A stretch of DNA of 64,000 nt from Lethocerus indicus (GCA_019843655.1 JACDQD010000006.1:15766246-15830245); one strand, 5' to 3'. Counted from the first letter of the stretch, positions 12,381 to 26,006 are shown. Made by a program: numbers and translations. The notes: generated by a model not told the origin, from the letters alone.

Positions 12381-15060
12381 GCTTCGGCCCTTCGGCATTA
12401 ACTTAATACCCTTCGTGACCCAGCTCTAGAGTGAAGGTCACGTGACAAGGGGCGTAAAACGGCCAGCACGGTCCAAAGATTGTGGGCGTAATAAAGAGTT
12501 TTCTTGGGCAGGATATCGAGAGCCAGGGGAGGAAATACAGGGCGAACAGATGGGAATGTCACGCGGAATTTCTGAGATTGAAGGCAGTAAAACAAGGACT
12601 ACTCGGAGGAACTGGGTACAGCATGGATTATGGTAGCGATAACTTTTTTCCTTTATGTTTATGCTCCCACCATAAAATAGTTTCATCTTGCCCTTCCCAT
12701 GTTATGTAGATTGCAATGCCTACTACTACTAATGTACTGAGGAAAAACGCGAAAAATTGTCATTTATGCAATAAATTAAGTATGGCCGATTCCTTCTGCG
12801 GGAATAGGTTTCCTTTTTTACTGAAATGTTTAAAGAATTTTCCGACCCATTCGGCCGGTGAATTAAAGGCGGTTATGAAGGCGTTTTCGAAGCGATGGGC
12901 CAAATGAAGCCGGCTGGGTTCCAACGCGGGGGAGTAAACGACTTTTTTACTTTCCCTTTCGGTTTTATCGGATTTAGTATATTTCTTATATCACTCTGCA
13001 AATTACTCGGCTACCAGACGCCATGCATTATTCGAGATACTTTTCAAGAATTCCGGACACTTTTTCCTTATTAAAACTCCTTTGGTTGATTTTTATTATT
13101 TTCATCTATTGCCTGATATCCAAGGACAATTTATAATTCATATTGTAATATGTTATAACGCATATTCAGAATATTTACGAAGAACGGTCAGAAAGTGAAA
13201 ATAACCGATACGGGTTGGATTAATGACTTCCTCCGTTTCCTCCGATTAAAAAATAATTCCCCTTCGTCAATATTCGAACAAAATTGTAGTAGATCGAATT
13301 GTGGTGATATAAACAAATTATAGTTATAGCGGCTGAACTGAGCAAATAATGGACGATTGCACCTGTATAGCCCGACTTGGAGGCTGCAGGTTTCATTTTC
13401 ATTGAATTTCGTTTCTACTGGTATAATTATTTCTTAGGATGAAATATTTCAGTGTTTGTGAGGTCCTCAGTATTCAATATTTTTCAGATATACGGATAGA
13501 TCATCAATTGTAACTAAAATGGTAGAGTGCTCGAAAAATCGAAATTTTCCGTCTATACCGCTATTCAATTAATTTTGATAGTAATCACCTCGCAGGAGTA
13601 AGTCCTTGTCCTAGATTTGGCGTCCCCATTCATCGCCCTTTCGAACGCATCCCCAAGATTTATGGCGTGGGTACAGGTCGTGATGAAAACACGCACAAAA
13701 AGAAATAAGCGCGGCCTGGCGTATTACACCGGCGGAATAATTAGGGATCCATCCGACTGATTTATTGCCCGTTTTTGCCCATCGGTCCCCCTGACTTTCT
13801 TCGGGACAGAAAAAGCCTGCGCACCACCTAACCAATCTGACGGCCTGGTTGTGTTACGCTCGCAATAATGGCATTCGTGATAACGGACGTCATCGCGCCG
13901 CAAAGAGCGTCTTTAAATTGGGCAATAAATCTCCTGGCTTCACGACAAGATGTCAGAACCGGCACTCCGTTTCCGCTAATACGTTCATTTTTTTAGCTTT
14001 TATTCGACGCTAAGTATACACATTTATGCAATAGCCCCGTCCCATGAATCCTCCGCCGTGATGTCCAGTCCTTGGAAGCGAGGTTCGAGATTCCTCCAAA
14101 TTGAGGCCTAAAGACCGCCTCGGACCGGTCCGAGTAATAGCCCCCGGTCGGAGGATCCGCGGCGAGCGAGAAACGGGAAAGATTGAAATAATAGACCGAG
14201 ACCGGTATCAATTTCATTAATGAACCCTCCCCGGAGATTGGACGCCAGCGCTGCGGGTGGTATGTTTGACATTTTCTCAAAGAAGTCAGAAACGGAGAAG
14301 ACGGATAATTGAAAAAGCGATATTTCAATCTGAACATCCAGGCTATTTCCTTTCTAGATTAATCCAATTTCCTGGATATAATTCCACAGTGAGTTTGGAC
14401 ACTTCAACACTTGTTCCTATCAAATGTCGAATATAAATGACAAGATACATTTTCTTTCATACCATCTCAATGTACACAACAATATACAATATTGATATTG
14501 TGTAAATTAAGAACACTGTTATAAGAGACTCTCAATATCAGATACGCATCTAGCGTAAAGAGAAAGGAAGCTTCGAAGTAAGGATTAAGATTCGCAACTG
14601 AAATAAAACAATGGAGTTTCATTAGATCTGAAAAACTGTATACAATATAAGCTAACCGATGTTTGCAATGTAAATGAGGCGTAATCACTACCGTCAATAT
14701 TGCAAATCTAAAAGGAGCAAAAAACTTTCTTTTTATGCTTCCTGTCAGACCCTGGCGGATCCTATATTTCTTTGTCTTCAACAAGACTTTGTCTTCAAGA
14801 AGTCAATATCTTAAAAATGCAGTGAATCTACTCAATAAATCCAGTTTAAATATTGCTCTCTTATTACCTTGGAACGATTTTTCTAGGACAAGATAGTATT
14901 TCGAGTGATAATTATTTCTCACTGATATTTAATACAAGCGCTTAAGGACATTGTTGAGAGATGTTTTCTTTCAATTAGAATTTGTAATTGATTAATCGAG
15001 AGGGATTGAAAACTTCAGAAAACTCAAAATATAAATCGGTTCGGTTATCGTGGTTTTAAA
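12381..15060. other. Mixed non-coding DNA
   Basis: Besides the CLEAR-type site, GC-richer blocks at 12.4-12.6 and 13.6-14.3 kb carry minus-strand frames of 74-114 codons with no recognisable motif. A 105-codon minus frame at 14467-14784 is AT-rich and looks like chance. Confidence 0.5.
12437..12446. promoter_or_regulatory. CLEAR-type palindromic E-box
   Basis: GTCACGTGAC is an exact match to the CLEAR/M-box consensus bound by TFEB/MITF-family bHLH-zip factors. It is a full 10-bp palindrome around CACGTG. No promoter or gene is recognisable beside it, so the match may be fortuitous. Confidence 0.3.
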
Positions 15061-15684
15061 TAACTGGTTACCATCTACACGTGCCATCAGGATGCCGCTC
15101 CCAAATACCAGGTGGCCCAGGGATGTTCCGGGAAAGTAAATAATTGAAGGGGAGTTCCAAAATCTCCGGAGATTAGGGTCAGTGACATTATCATCAGTGA
15201 ACTAACCCCCTAATTGAATTTTCCTTCAATTAGAATTTTTACCTCGCATATTTCAAGCGTACACTCTTGTACCAACGCCGATATCGTATTATATTTGTTT
15301 TACATCAAAGAAATCTTTTTTGGCTAATCTATGCTATACTTTCTTGAGGTATACCTTTTCCATCTGTATATGCGATGTAGCTATTCTTTTGACCCACCAG
15401 GATATCGGACGGAGCGGGCCAGAGGGGAGTGTATGGAAATGGCGACAGGAAAAACGAAGAGTCGTCTGTGAAACACGGGAGGGGAGCCCGCATGGTTTAG
15501 CCCGAACTAGCAGATAACGCAACAAAGTGGGCCCAGTATCCACCGCCCGCCGTCTCACTCTAGCACCGCCGCGGCCCCATACCTACATCTCTTTCCCTCT
15601 CAACCGGCATTAGTTCCCCCGCCATCCCGTTATCTGGTATCGGGGTGCGGCGTGTTCTGACCTTATCTCCTGGCAATGATAATT

Positions 15685-15768
<84 letters not shown>

Positions 15769-16560
15769 GGCTCCCCTCTATGAATGGACCGCTTTTTAAG
15801 GCCGGTCTGTGAATAACTTTCATTCAGAGGCCCGAGCGGAAGAAGTACCCTCTACCCGGCTCTCTGGAGATCAGAACGGCCGCCGGTGGAACACGCGCTG
15901 AACATATTTAGCGGTGGACTCTTGTTCTCGGAACGATTGCCTTTATCTCGAGACGGCCGCCATAGATACGGAGTAATGAGTGAAATTTACTGAGGCCGAG
16001 TCGCGAAGACAGGAAGGGACCAAATTAAGAAGAGAACCCCCGGTCGTGACACACGAGGCCGCTGGACACGTACGCTAAACATATTCCCTTTTCGAAATGT
16101 TTACGCGTATATTAATCTGCGCAACCGGTCCACAGTTTGAAGTCGGAGTCGGGCGTTTTTGATGTAGTAAACCCGGTAGGAGACGAGCGCGCACTCGAAG
16201 CAGGGCTGAGTAGAGAGAGTACAAACAATGGCGGGCTTGACGTGGGCCGCGTGCACACAAGGACACGGCCGACAATTCTCATGCATGGAAAATAAGCTCT
16301 CCGGCTGGCCGTCCGGCGGGCTTTTTAAAAGGCCCTTTCATAATAATAAAAAAAAATGTGGGCCACCGTTGGCGGCGTTCAGGCTCGGTCGGGTTCGGAC
16401 AATGGCCGGGCCTCCTCCGCCTAAACAACCGACCGGGCGTCTAGCGGCGGCCGCCCTCGCAAAAACAAAGGGAATAAAACAGGATGTGCCAGTTAGTGGC
16501 CCTAACCGTAACCCCGTGAACCGTCTTTTAAAGGCAGGCGTAAAAATATCTTGACCCTAC
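15061..16560. other. GC-rich block around the (TC)38 array
   Basis: CpG-dense sequence flanks the microsatellite. A 108-codon plus frame at 16228-16554 is Pro/Gly/Arg-rich and overlaps open frames on the other strand, so it is treated as composition. No RNA gene is seen. Confidence 0.5.
15689..15764. repeat. (TC)38 microsatellite
   Basis: This is an uninterrupted 76-bp TC array, the longest dinucleotide repeat in the window, ending in CCCTCGGCTCCCC. It is a perfect homopyrimidine mirror repeat, the sequence type able to form H-DNA triplex under torsion. The complementary strand is a long GAGA-type tract. It produces a spurious Arg-Glu repeat frame on the minus strand. Confidence 0.98.
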
Positions 16561-18740
16561 GCGATGGTATGAATTATTAAAACGGTCTTACGGCCACTTG
16601 AGAAATTTAATTCTGGTATGACTAAAAGCCCGGACTTTAACTACCGTTTAAAACCTTGCACTTTGCCACCCTAAATATATTTCCCAACAATTTGTATTTA
16701 TCTATGGATACCCTGTTATTACATCTTAACCAAATATCGAATGTCTGTAACACACAGTGTGACATTTTATTTTGTTCGATTATTAAATAAAATAATGGAA
16801 TTAAATTTTCACTCCCGCTCAGTTAAAGCTCCAGACGAGGGAATAATTTTATTCCGAACAATCGCATATTTATAAATGATTTACTGTTATAATACCTGTA
16901 TGCTATACGCGACCTTAAACGGGCTCAATTAGCCGTCAGAACCCCATGGTGGGGGGAGAGGGGGGGAAATCCCCTTCTCGCTTTGCATCGGGTATATATC
17001 AGAATATAACGGTTGTTGCCGAGAGATAATAATTAAATTCGTTCTTGGCAAGACGAATTAGCCCGAAGGGTTCAGTCGGGGCAACTATTAAACCGTCCTG
17101 CCGCATGGTAGTTTCCGCGCGTCCGGTATTAATATACAGTTGCGACACGAACGCATTAAGTTTATGATTTACGAGCGGTTAAACACCGGGCTCGGACCGG
17201 GAGGCGATACAGAAATACATTGAGAGGAGTACATAGGAAGGGATTTTCAATATGTGCGAAAGGGGCACGACTTGGAAGCAGCAATTTTCACAAAAAATCA
17301 CACCAGTGGTAATAATTCACCTTAAATTGGGTACCCCTTCCGGTTGTCGGTAAAAGATAATACATTTTCATTACTATTCAGGCACCTGACATTCAACGCC
17401 AAACTATTACTGATTAATTGTTATAACGCTCGATTTGTCGCAGAGGAGCAGAAGAAATACGAAGTAGTAAACATTTATGAAAATTAATTACAGAGATTAG
17501 CTCGGACCCTGCATGTAACTGAAGAAAAACAAACCTACCCCGTGTATTGTACATATAGATATATAATTCTTATCCCCCCACATAAGAAAAGCTCAGGATC
17601 CCGATAACCGGCCCGGGACACGTCCTCCCCGTCAAATATCGTATATTATCTTGAGTTCTGTCAGTCGTTCGTTCGGAGAGAAATATTTATGTTTACGACC
17701 CCCGCTGACTTGTTAAAATATTAGCCGACACCCCACAGCCGAACATTTTATTGTAGTGGCGGCTAGCTCACTAGTGTACCGGTGAGGTCGGGGGCCCGTG
17801 GGGGGGATGATAAAAGATGAATTATGGAGGATGCAAATAAGTAAAGGGGAAAAAGTAGCTGATAAAGCTGAACACGCGCTTGCAGTTTCAGCGCTATCGG
17901 GACTCCCACCGACAGGGCCGCCGCGAGTAAGACGCTCGACAAATCTAATTACCCGGCCGGTTTTCAAAACAACGACGCCGCCCGTTGTAAATTTGACAAA
18001 CTGCGACGTTTCTGGGTCCCGATAACCGTCAGCGGAGGGGTCTCTCATATTTCACCGGGTGGTGTGACCCGAGCGGGTAATTCATTCGCCGCCCGAGAGT
18101 ACGGGGCCCGCCCGTATTATGTCCCTTTTATAGGTCCGGTGTACAATATAAAAATCCGGTGAGATAAAAACTGGAAGGTTAAAAGTGTATGAATTAAATT
18201 ACAATTCTACTTATCACGCGACCGGCCGGACATTAATTCGAATTAATCTGACGTTTCTTTTTCGCCTTTCTGACAAACGTGTACACTCTTGGCGGGGGCG
18301 GAGGCGGGTCGTGTAATTCAGGCCTGGGCGCGAAGAGCTCGGTCCGCCATAAATCTAACCGCCTATCTCCAACGATATGTACGCCCTTTTAAACTATCGG
18401 CTCTACTATTTCCGTCCGACGTCACTCGATAAACATGCAATAAGTTAGCACTTAATAAAACTGAATGGCGCCAGGCTAATCACCGCCGCGGCCCGTTGCA
18501 TTCTACTCCATATATCTCACGAAAATATACCTTGCAAACAATTCTTTGGGCCCAGAGTTCCAGAACATAAAATGGATGGTACGTGGAGTCTTGGGAAGCT
18601 CGATCGTGTAGTGTTACCAAATGCATTTTTAATTACCTTTCCCGATTATTCAAAATAATATTTCCCTAAATGTAGAAAGGCGGGCAGTAAAATATCTTAC
18701 GCTTCTTATATGTGAATAAAATAAAGATCCAATTCCGTCC
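16561..18740. other. Alternating AT-rich and CpG-rich segments
   Basis: Short blocks such as 16.92-17.20 and 17.72-18.53 kb mix CpG-rich words with ATTA cores, the texture often seen in conserved non-coding elements. Frames of 75 and 111 codons on opposite strands overlap at 17.7-18.0 kb, which is typical of composition. Confidence 0.5.
16964..16973. promoter_or_regulatory. Rel/kappaB-like site
   Basis: GGGAAATCCC fits GGGRNNYYCC, the general Rel/Dorsal site. It lies within a G-run followed by CCCC, so base composition alone makes the match easier. Confidence 0.2.
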
Positions 18741-21700
18741 TTTAAATTTGAATTCTTCTCGAACGCGCTCGTAAAAACCGTACCTGTAAATTCTCGTTTA
18801 ATGCGCCGAGGGTTGAGGGGATTACAAATAAAACATTCGCCCTCCCCACATCGGGAATTTGTCCAACGGTATTAACGGATAGAATAAAAAGAAAAAAAGA
18901 AACGGGTAAGACCTGTCGCCGCCGAGCCAAGTCCCACTTTAGTTTTAATCGTACGCCCACTGGTAAAAGCACGGGTGGAGACGCGGACCATTGTGCGATT
19001 TTCCTTCCAGGGCGAACAACAAAACCGGTCTTTGTTGGGTTTGGGGGAGCGGGCGGCCACACCGGCGGCAATTTTGAGCCTCCTTCCAGCCGGCCAGAGC
19101 CACCCCCCAATCACACATTCGTCCCCTTCACCACCGAATATCCGAACTAATTTCAATTCACGCCTAAGAGGACGGTTAATATCGGTCAATGGGAATTTTC
19201 AGATATACACACAAGTGCCGATACAAGAGAAAGGAAATTTAACGGAATTCAATGTTCAATATATTCTTCAATACTGAATTTTTTTTGTGTTAGAAGAAAT
19301 CGGGAATTAAATCATCCAGCTTATTGCGTTCATGAACGAAATGCTTTACTGGAACTGATATCTGCTTTTATATCCCCTTTTCCTACGGTTATATACAACA
19401 AAGGAATGGCGTTAAAATAAGATTAATACAGATCTGAACGAATTTGGTAAGAGCAAGTTCAACTTTTCATCGAATAACATATCAAACTGTTAAAGAACCC
19501 GGCTAACAATTGAAAGATCGTCATGAACTTAAATTCTTAAGTTTGACTTTATTAACCGCTATCGTATAAATGACATATACACCCTACTAATTTCTTGCAA
19601 TTACACTCTCTGACTGCTGGTGGAATTGATGGTAGTGTAAACCGCGTCGTTCAGTTTCGCCCATTTTTAATGAACCACCGGACAAAACGAAGGGCTAAAC
19701 GAATTTTCAACACAACCCTCCCCCCCAACCCCGTCCGGCGAATTTATACAGTGCGAACGCGGTCGGAACGAAAAAATCATTAAATCCACAATGAAATAAA
19801 TACGGCAATTAACGAAGAGGGGAAAAAAGTATTGGTTTCGATGGGGGAACCCCCTCACAACGCAGGGACCCAACCCCCTTGGCAACGGCGCTACTGCTAT
19901 TGACAATATCACCCTCCCCGGGCCGATCGATATTATCAATATGTAATTAAAAAAAAAACGAGGGAAATACTTATAATAAGCGAGGGCAGAATAAGCGTGT
20001 CAGAAACCACGTGGAGGCCAAAGTGAACGTTCGGCGACATTTTCCCAATTCCTTGACATTCAGCGTTGACATAATTGCCCGGTAAGAATAATTATTAGTT
20101 TTGTCCCAGATTCTTTTTGGCGACGCAATAGAACCGAAAAACGAACCTTTCATTTCATATTGGATCGACGACAAAAAAACAACCTCGGGCCGAACTACCG
20201 AATTCTCGCTACGAAACCTCATCGCCCATAAGACGCTGCATAGATAACAGACCCGGTCGGACAGATACAATCGCGGTTTTGGGTTTTGACTTTGGCCTGA
20301 TAAAACATGACAGCAAGGCGTTCTGGACCGCAACAAATCTCGGAGACAGTCAATGGCAAGATTTAACGAACTTATACATTTTAAAAATCGTACGTTGCCC
20401 GTTCGAACCCTGTCGGACCGGCCTAGTTATTAGAAAGCTGACCGTTAAATTTTCCACGCAGCAACGAGGACCTACGAACTTGTTAATTGGTCAATATTTG
20501 TATATCGTTAAGAGCGGGCGTTGCACTTCGTTAACACCCCGATTAATCATTCTTCCATTTTAATTAGTTTAATGGGAGTTCAGAAGGTTCGAACGAGAAA
20601 CAGCTTTTATAAATGAGTAAAATAATCGAAAAATAGGATACCGGATAGCTATGTGTAGATACGCTCGAGCTTGGGCGGGATGAGTTTATTGCCCATTAGT
20701 CTGGGGCGGTAGAATCCGTTAAAATGAAATCGGGGGGAAGGAAAAACCCCCGTCGCGGAAATACGGCGAGAAACCGATTCGGGAAAGTTAATAGAACCCG
20801 GTCGGGTCAGGTGGCGGAAAAACCATTATGTCCCAGAGAGCCTGCACTGTAATTACTAGGCACAAACTGTAATTATAAATTACTTGGGACGAGCGCCCTT
20901 GGTGAGGAGTTCGGGGGTGTCGATAAGGCACTCGTTCGATTCGGGTGGCACTCCATGCTATTCGAAATAGAAATCATTCGGATGATTCGTCGCGCCACTA
21001 TAATTAATACACGAAGCACTTCCTTAGTATAAATAATATTTTCAATGATAAGGGGTCATTTTACAGGAATTAGATGTCTTACTATAAATACAACTTAGTT
21101 AAAAAAATTGGCCAATAATATATGCAGTACTAATATAGAAATAACGTAATAATTATTTTGTAAAATATTGCTATTGCGGACCTTGTTAAGTTCGTTTCTT
21201 AAGGCTTAACATTTGTGTAATTATATTTAACAAAAAATATTCATTGAGGCACCGATTAATTCCGATGTTGAACGGACTCCGATCAAGGCTGGACTACAGG
21301 AGCGGTTCTGAAGGAGTTTTGTCTTACATTATTTAAATACGTCGTTTAACCATTACTCATTCTACCATAGTTACGCTTGGACAATTTAAATGTCATTCTA
21401 CATATTGTGATTTCTTTTTATTGCTCAAAACGGGGGTGTTGGAGTGAGAATTTATGTTCTGTTAGGGCAAATAGCAGAAAATAATAAAGGGAACATAAAT
21501 GAGAAGATTGGCACAATCAAAGAAAACAAACAAATAAAACAGTATCGCTAACTATTGTACGCGGTTGTATAACACTTTTTCAAGTGTTTCTGTATTGAAT
21601 TCTAATATAAATTTGTAGGCTGGCATTTTAATAGAAGTAAAAAAAAAAGTCGCGTCGTTCGATATATTGGAACGGCCTCGGTTCGAATTTTGGCCGACGT

Positions 21701-22240
21701 CCAAACCTAAATCTTTCGGACTGCGTGTAATCAGGCTTAACAAATAACTCCAGATATACAACACCCCCCTCGCGCTTCATATTAAAATTTCAACAGCATT
21801 TTTCGAAACGGTTCTTACAACGAACTATACCAAGACCGAGATAACGTATTCGCAATTATGCGATTATTTATGACCAAACTGCAATTAAAATGCCACTTGG
21901 TGACTTGCGTCGTCTCGCGTTTAACTGTCTTGGGGTTAAATTCTGTTAATATTATAGCGGGGAAATATTTATTGCGCGTCACCGAATACACTGAGTGCAT
22001 CCAACTCTTCAATAGTAACAAATAGTTAGTCGAACAGTTAGTGTAAGACCAAATTGCTCGGTAACGATGATTGGCGAGGAGAAACCAAAGGCGAGAATGA
22101 GTGAATAATGATTGAAAATCGCTAGATTGTTTAGTAAATCAAGGGGTGGTTCGTTCTCGCGTAAATTTCCTAAAATGTCGCCAAGCAACAGGAAGATCGG
22201 GTTATATTAGGGGCCCATAACGCACGTGAGCTATACTCCC
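18741..22240. other. Non-coding; overlapping frames on both strands
   Basis: Frames of 90-122 codons at 18.7-19.3 and 19.6-20.6 kb overlap one another on opposite strands and lack domains. From 21.0 to 22.2 kb the DNA is AT-rich and empty. A T-loop-like word GTTCGAACCC at 20401 is not in a tRNA context. Confidence 0.5.
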
Positions 22241-22350
22241 TAAAATGGATACGGTTTCGGGGGAGAGGGGGGGAAGGTCCTCCCTCTTTTATTTTTTATC
22301 GGGACGCTTTATCTCCCAAGTAACACAATACGGTTTGGGCCCAAGCGGGG

Positions 22351-22376
<26 letters not shown>
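22351..22376. repeat. (GA)13 microsatellite
   Basis: Thirteen GA units follow a GCGGGG stretch at the left edge of a GC-rich block (about 22.25-22.80 kb). They contribute an Arg/Glu run to the 168-codon frame that spans this block, which weakens that frame as a gene. Confidence 0.95.
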
Positions 22377-22382
<6 letters not shown>

Positions 22383-22479
22383 AGACTCGTCCAGTCGGTA
22401 CTAATTAAGTGTAAACCCAATCCCGGGGAGGGAGTCGAATCCGACCTGGTGGTGGTGGTGTCGGGGCACAACAATGCAG

Positions 22480-22566
22480 CGCCAGGTGCGCCCCGGCTAC
22501 CTGGCCGAGGCAACAGGGGCCCCACCGCCGCCTCCAGTCTCTATTCAACGGCCGTTCCAGAATGGC
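22480..22566 (+). other. Possible 87-bp phase-0 exon
   Basis: An AG at 22478-22479 and a good donor GTAAGA at 22567 bound 87 bases, exactly 29 codons in the frame that reads RQVRPGYLAEATG then five prolines. The donor is strong. The acceptor lacks a pyrimidine tract, because GGTGGTGGTGTCGGGG precedes it. The other frames here are also open because the block is GC-rich. The sequence is not recognised. Confidence 0.12.
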
Positions 22567-24956
22567 GTAAGAATCGGGCGCGCGAGACCGGACCGCTCAC
22601 TGTCCGCCGGCCGGGCAAAATCCTTCTCCCACGATCGAGAAGAATCCCGGACGCCGGCCCGTCGCACGACCCAGCAGGTGGAGCCGCCGATCACGGCTGC
22701 TACTGGCACTACAAGACTGTTAAACACAATCGCCCCGATATTTATAACTAAGGGACAATGCGGACAACCAGCAGGGCCTAGCAGGCCCGAAAGTTGACTG
22801 TTGTTTGGAAATAAAAATATCCCCAAGTTTCGTCACTGCGGCCAGTTAGAGGAGAAACATTGCTCCAGTCGATTGTGGAGGACGGCTATCTATTAGCCGA
22901 TTAGGCGATCTATATAAATTAATACTAACAATAGCAATCACTCGCGCGCCAATCACGTCAGCGAGTTTCTCAAGAAATTCAGAAAGAAGAGTACAATTAC
23001 TGACACTGATTCCTAACAGGGAAAGTAAATTTATATTATAACTATTAATTTATAATAACTATTCTCGTTAACGAAAATAGCGTTCCAGAAAAAATTCTCT
23101 AGTTCCTTTGCTGTATTCTATTGTGAATTGCACAATTATATATATTGTATTATATATAATTAATATAATGAATAAAGAAAACAAAACTAAGTACGAATTT
23201 ATAATAATTTCAGTTAGTAAATATTTCTCATGAGCCAATGTTTTGTTCGCGGAGCATTGTTCGAGGTTAGGCATTGTACGCCTTGTTACCGGGTGCTCCT
23301 TGTGCGCAGGAGTCCGTAGGATCGTCCCCGGCGGGGGAGTGTCTGCAGAAATCCAATACATAGAGAACAGTTCTCTCGGAAAGGGGGCATTCTCTCCCAC
23401 GGGCTTTAGGACAGGAGTCTGGGGCGCTCACAAAGGAAGCCATCCGACCGAAAGGTAGACAGAGAATTCGGGGGACAGGTGCCGGTTACAGTCCACCTCC
23501 AACGTACATTCGCCAGCTTCTCGACTCCCAACAATAAACAAGATCGTCGGTGGAAACTGGGATCCGTCACTTGAAACACTTATGTAATTCCTATTGTTAA
23601 CTGTAGCAGGTATTCAGAAATGTTATTTCCTAAATACATACTTAAAATTGTCGTATATATTTGATATTTTCACGTAAAGCCCAGATAAAAAAAATATATA
23701 AATTCAAAACCTGTACATATATTATATATCTCTGGTGTCAAGACTGAAAGTATTTGAAAGCATATTGAAGGTTATCCGCCGAATGTTACTACGTTTTTCA
23801 CGAGCACCATGATTGTTGGAACCGAGGAAAAAAAGCAGGCATAGTTTTTTCGTACGACCCAAAATGTTAGGGCTCCTTTGATTATAGGTGACTGCCCCGG
23901 GCAGTTTTTATGAACGGATGAGGGTACTTAACGTAAAAAAATACGAAAATTTTAATCGGACCCCGTAATTTAAAACAGTTATAGAGAGGAGCGCCATCGT
24001 TTGGAAAATTATCGCCAAATAGACTTGAGCGTGGCGACAAAGATTAAGTTTGAAGTCACTTTGTCGGCGTTTTGTGACCGAATCAGAAACTCATAATGCT
24101 GACCTTCACCACTTCTTTCTTGATTCCTTTTAACAGGATTCCTTAATTTTCTTTTTAAATTCAGAAACGCAATTGGTTCCTTGCGGTTGTTTCTCGTTTG
24201 TGAAACCTGCTCGCGGACGGTTTAACGGTCGCGCAAGAAAGGAAGAACCGGAGGGGGATGAAGAAGGGGAACGTGGGGTGGGGGCGTTGAATGGGGTCGA
24301 CCTAGGTGGAGGTGGATCACCAACAAAGATGGTACAGAAGAACGGTGCTCCTGGGCGAACAAACAAACGGCCAGGACATGTACACGGGAAATGGATAATT
24401 CATCTCTCTCCTACCTACTTCCTCCTCTCAACTATCTCATACCCTACGAAATACTATACCCCCTCCCCCCCTACCATCCCCAGAACATATTGCGTTGCCC
24501 ACCGAATTCATTCACATGCTCCAAGTACGTCGTCCCGATTCATTTTCGTGCATTCCGGGCATGTCTCATTGAATAAGATGTAGAAGTACGTAGGTCGCCG
24601 ACTTGGACGCAGAGAGTTTGAGCCTTCAATAACGTAACCATTCAAAAATGAAGACAGTGTCCATTTTGGATCTGAAATATCACACTATTTGAACCGTAAG
24701 GATCGTGGACTGCAAGAAGATATATTTAAATCTATTTATGTTTGCTTCCCGCCCTTTGACTACGGATATGTTCCTTTATTCTTAATTATCTCATAGATTA
24801 CTGATAATGGGGCAATGAATTAGTTGAATTAGCCTCCTAATCAGTCACAATCGTGTGATTTTGTTTTACTCCTCTCATTTGCTAGAGCAGTTCATTAATG
24901 GTAAGTAACATAAATTCCCTGTAAAAGCCAGTGAAACTTGTGTAGCAGTGCTTGGT

Positions 24957-24958
<2 letters not shown>

Positions 24959-25008
<50 letters not shown>
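24959..25008. repeat. (AT)25 microsatellite
   Basis: Fifty bases of uninterrupted AT run directly into GTACACGTACACACACATAC, a compound AT/AC junction. It is one of five AT arrays of 47-59 bp in the window. Confidence 0.98.
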
Positions 25009-25014
<6 letters not shown>

Positions 25015-25972
25015 GTACACACACATACAGAGTCATGTTCGTGTCTTTTATCCACATTCTGGAGTCTTTTTTATGACAAAATCAGGACGAAATTTTAGTG
25101 TTACGGGCTCCAGCTGCGGTAATGGAATGGAGAAGAAAAGATTCGGGGTTTTCCTTGAAAGAGGACACACGTGAGAAAGGCCATGAAATCGGGAAATGCA
25201 TTGTGATTCACAGGTGCGTAGCCCCCCTCGAGCGGCACCACGACTGTCGCCCCGCTCACAACCTTCAACGAGAACGGAGCATTAGGCAAATTGAGATTTT
25301 AAGCTCGAGATTTCCCTTTTCTGCCAACTGCGGACTGGTTTTTTGGAGACATTTAAAGGCCCCAACCTGTGAAATTCGTCGGAAAATAATTGCTACATCT
25401 ATCACTGTGTTAGTTTCCTCAAATATAGATTCTACATTACGGTGGGATGACGCCTAAGTACTTCCAAAATGTACGTACGTAAATAGACAAATACAGAAAT
25501 ACCATTCCTACTATCTTACTTCAATCTAACGCAGAAAATGTATAGAATATATATCTTTTGAAATCCTTTCACCACAGCCGTTAATATTGCAGTCACGTTA
25601 AAATATTAGGAATGCGTCGAATCCTATTTTAATCGCAATTTTAATTCTGAAAGTATTTTCCGTGGAATTTTGTCACAAGAACAGTGTACACATACTACTG
25701 CGACAACAGAGAGTCATGAAACCTCCCCAATACATATTTTAAATGTAACGGAATAATTAAAAAATACAATTTGACATTTAAAAGCCCGTACAAAAAATCT
25801 TCCCATATTGAACATAAAATATACGGTACACGAAAAACATCTTTACACCTCCCATTGATCAGGAATGGTCCGTCAGACGTGGGTCACATGTGGTGGGCAC
25901 GATGCCCGCGTGGGGGTGGTGCGCCGCCAGGGAGGGTGCTGTTGGTGTAAACTAGAGCATATTGACACAGGT

Positions 25973-26006
25973 GGGGCGGCGGGGGCGGCGGGGGCGGCCT
26001 CGGGGG
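25973..26006 (+). other. G-quadruplex motif, plus strand
   Basis: GGGG, GGGGG, GGGGG and GGGGG are separated by CGGC, CGGC and CGGCCTC. The GGGGCGGC-type unit repeats, so it is also a short GC-rich minisatellite. It is followed by the CT-rich tract at 26134. Confidence 0.8.

Larger units (their letters stand above)
22241..25860. other. GC block, then AT-rich DNA
   Basis: The 22.25-22.80 kb block holds the (GA)13 array, a TGG run and the possible 87-bp exon. Smaller GC blocks at 23.24-23.53 and 24.17-24.59 kb have frames of 71-136 codons without recognised content. The remainder is AT-rich with the (AT)25 array. Confidence 0.5.

Noticed and set aside
15560..15823. Arg-Glu repeat frame on the minus strand
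   Set aside because: It is simply the translation of the (TC)38 array.
20401..20410. GTTCGAACCC, resembling a tRNA T-loop
   Set aside because: Neither strand gives a T-stem, an acceptor stem or an A-box at the right distance.
22245..22751. Longest frame, 168 codons, plus strand
   Set aside because: It runs through a (GA)13 array (Arg/Glu repeat) and a TGG run, overlaps other open frames on both strands in a GC-rich block, and matches no family I know.
11756..23970. 14-mer CGGACCCCGTAATT shared at 11756 and 23957
   Set aside because: Several 14-mer matches are expected by chance in this length.
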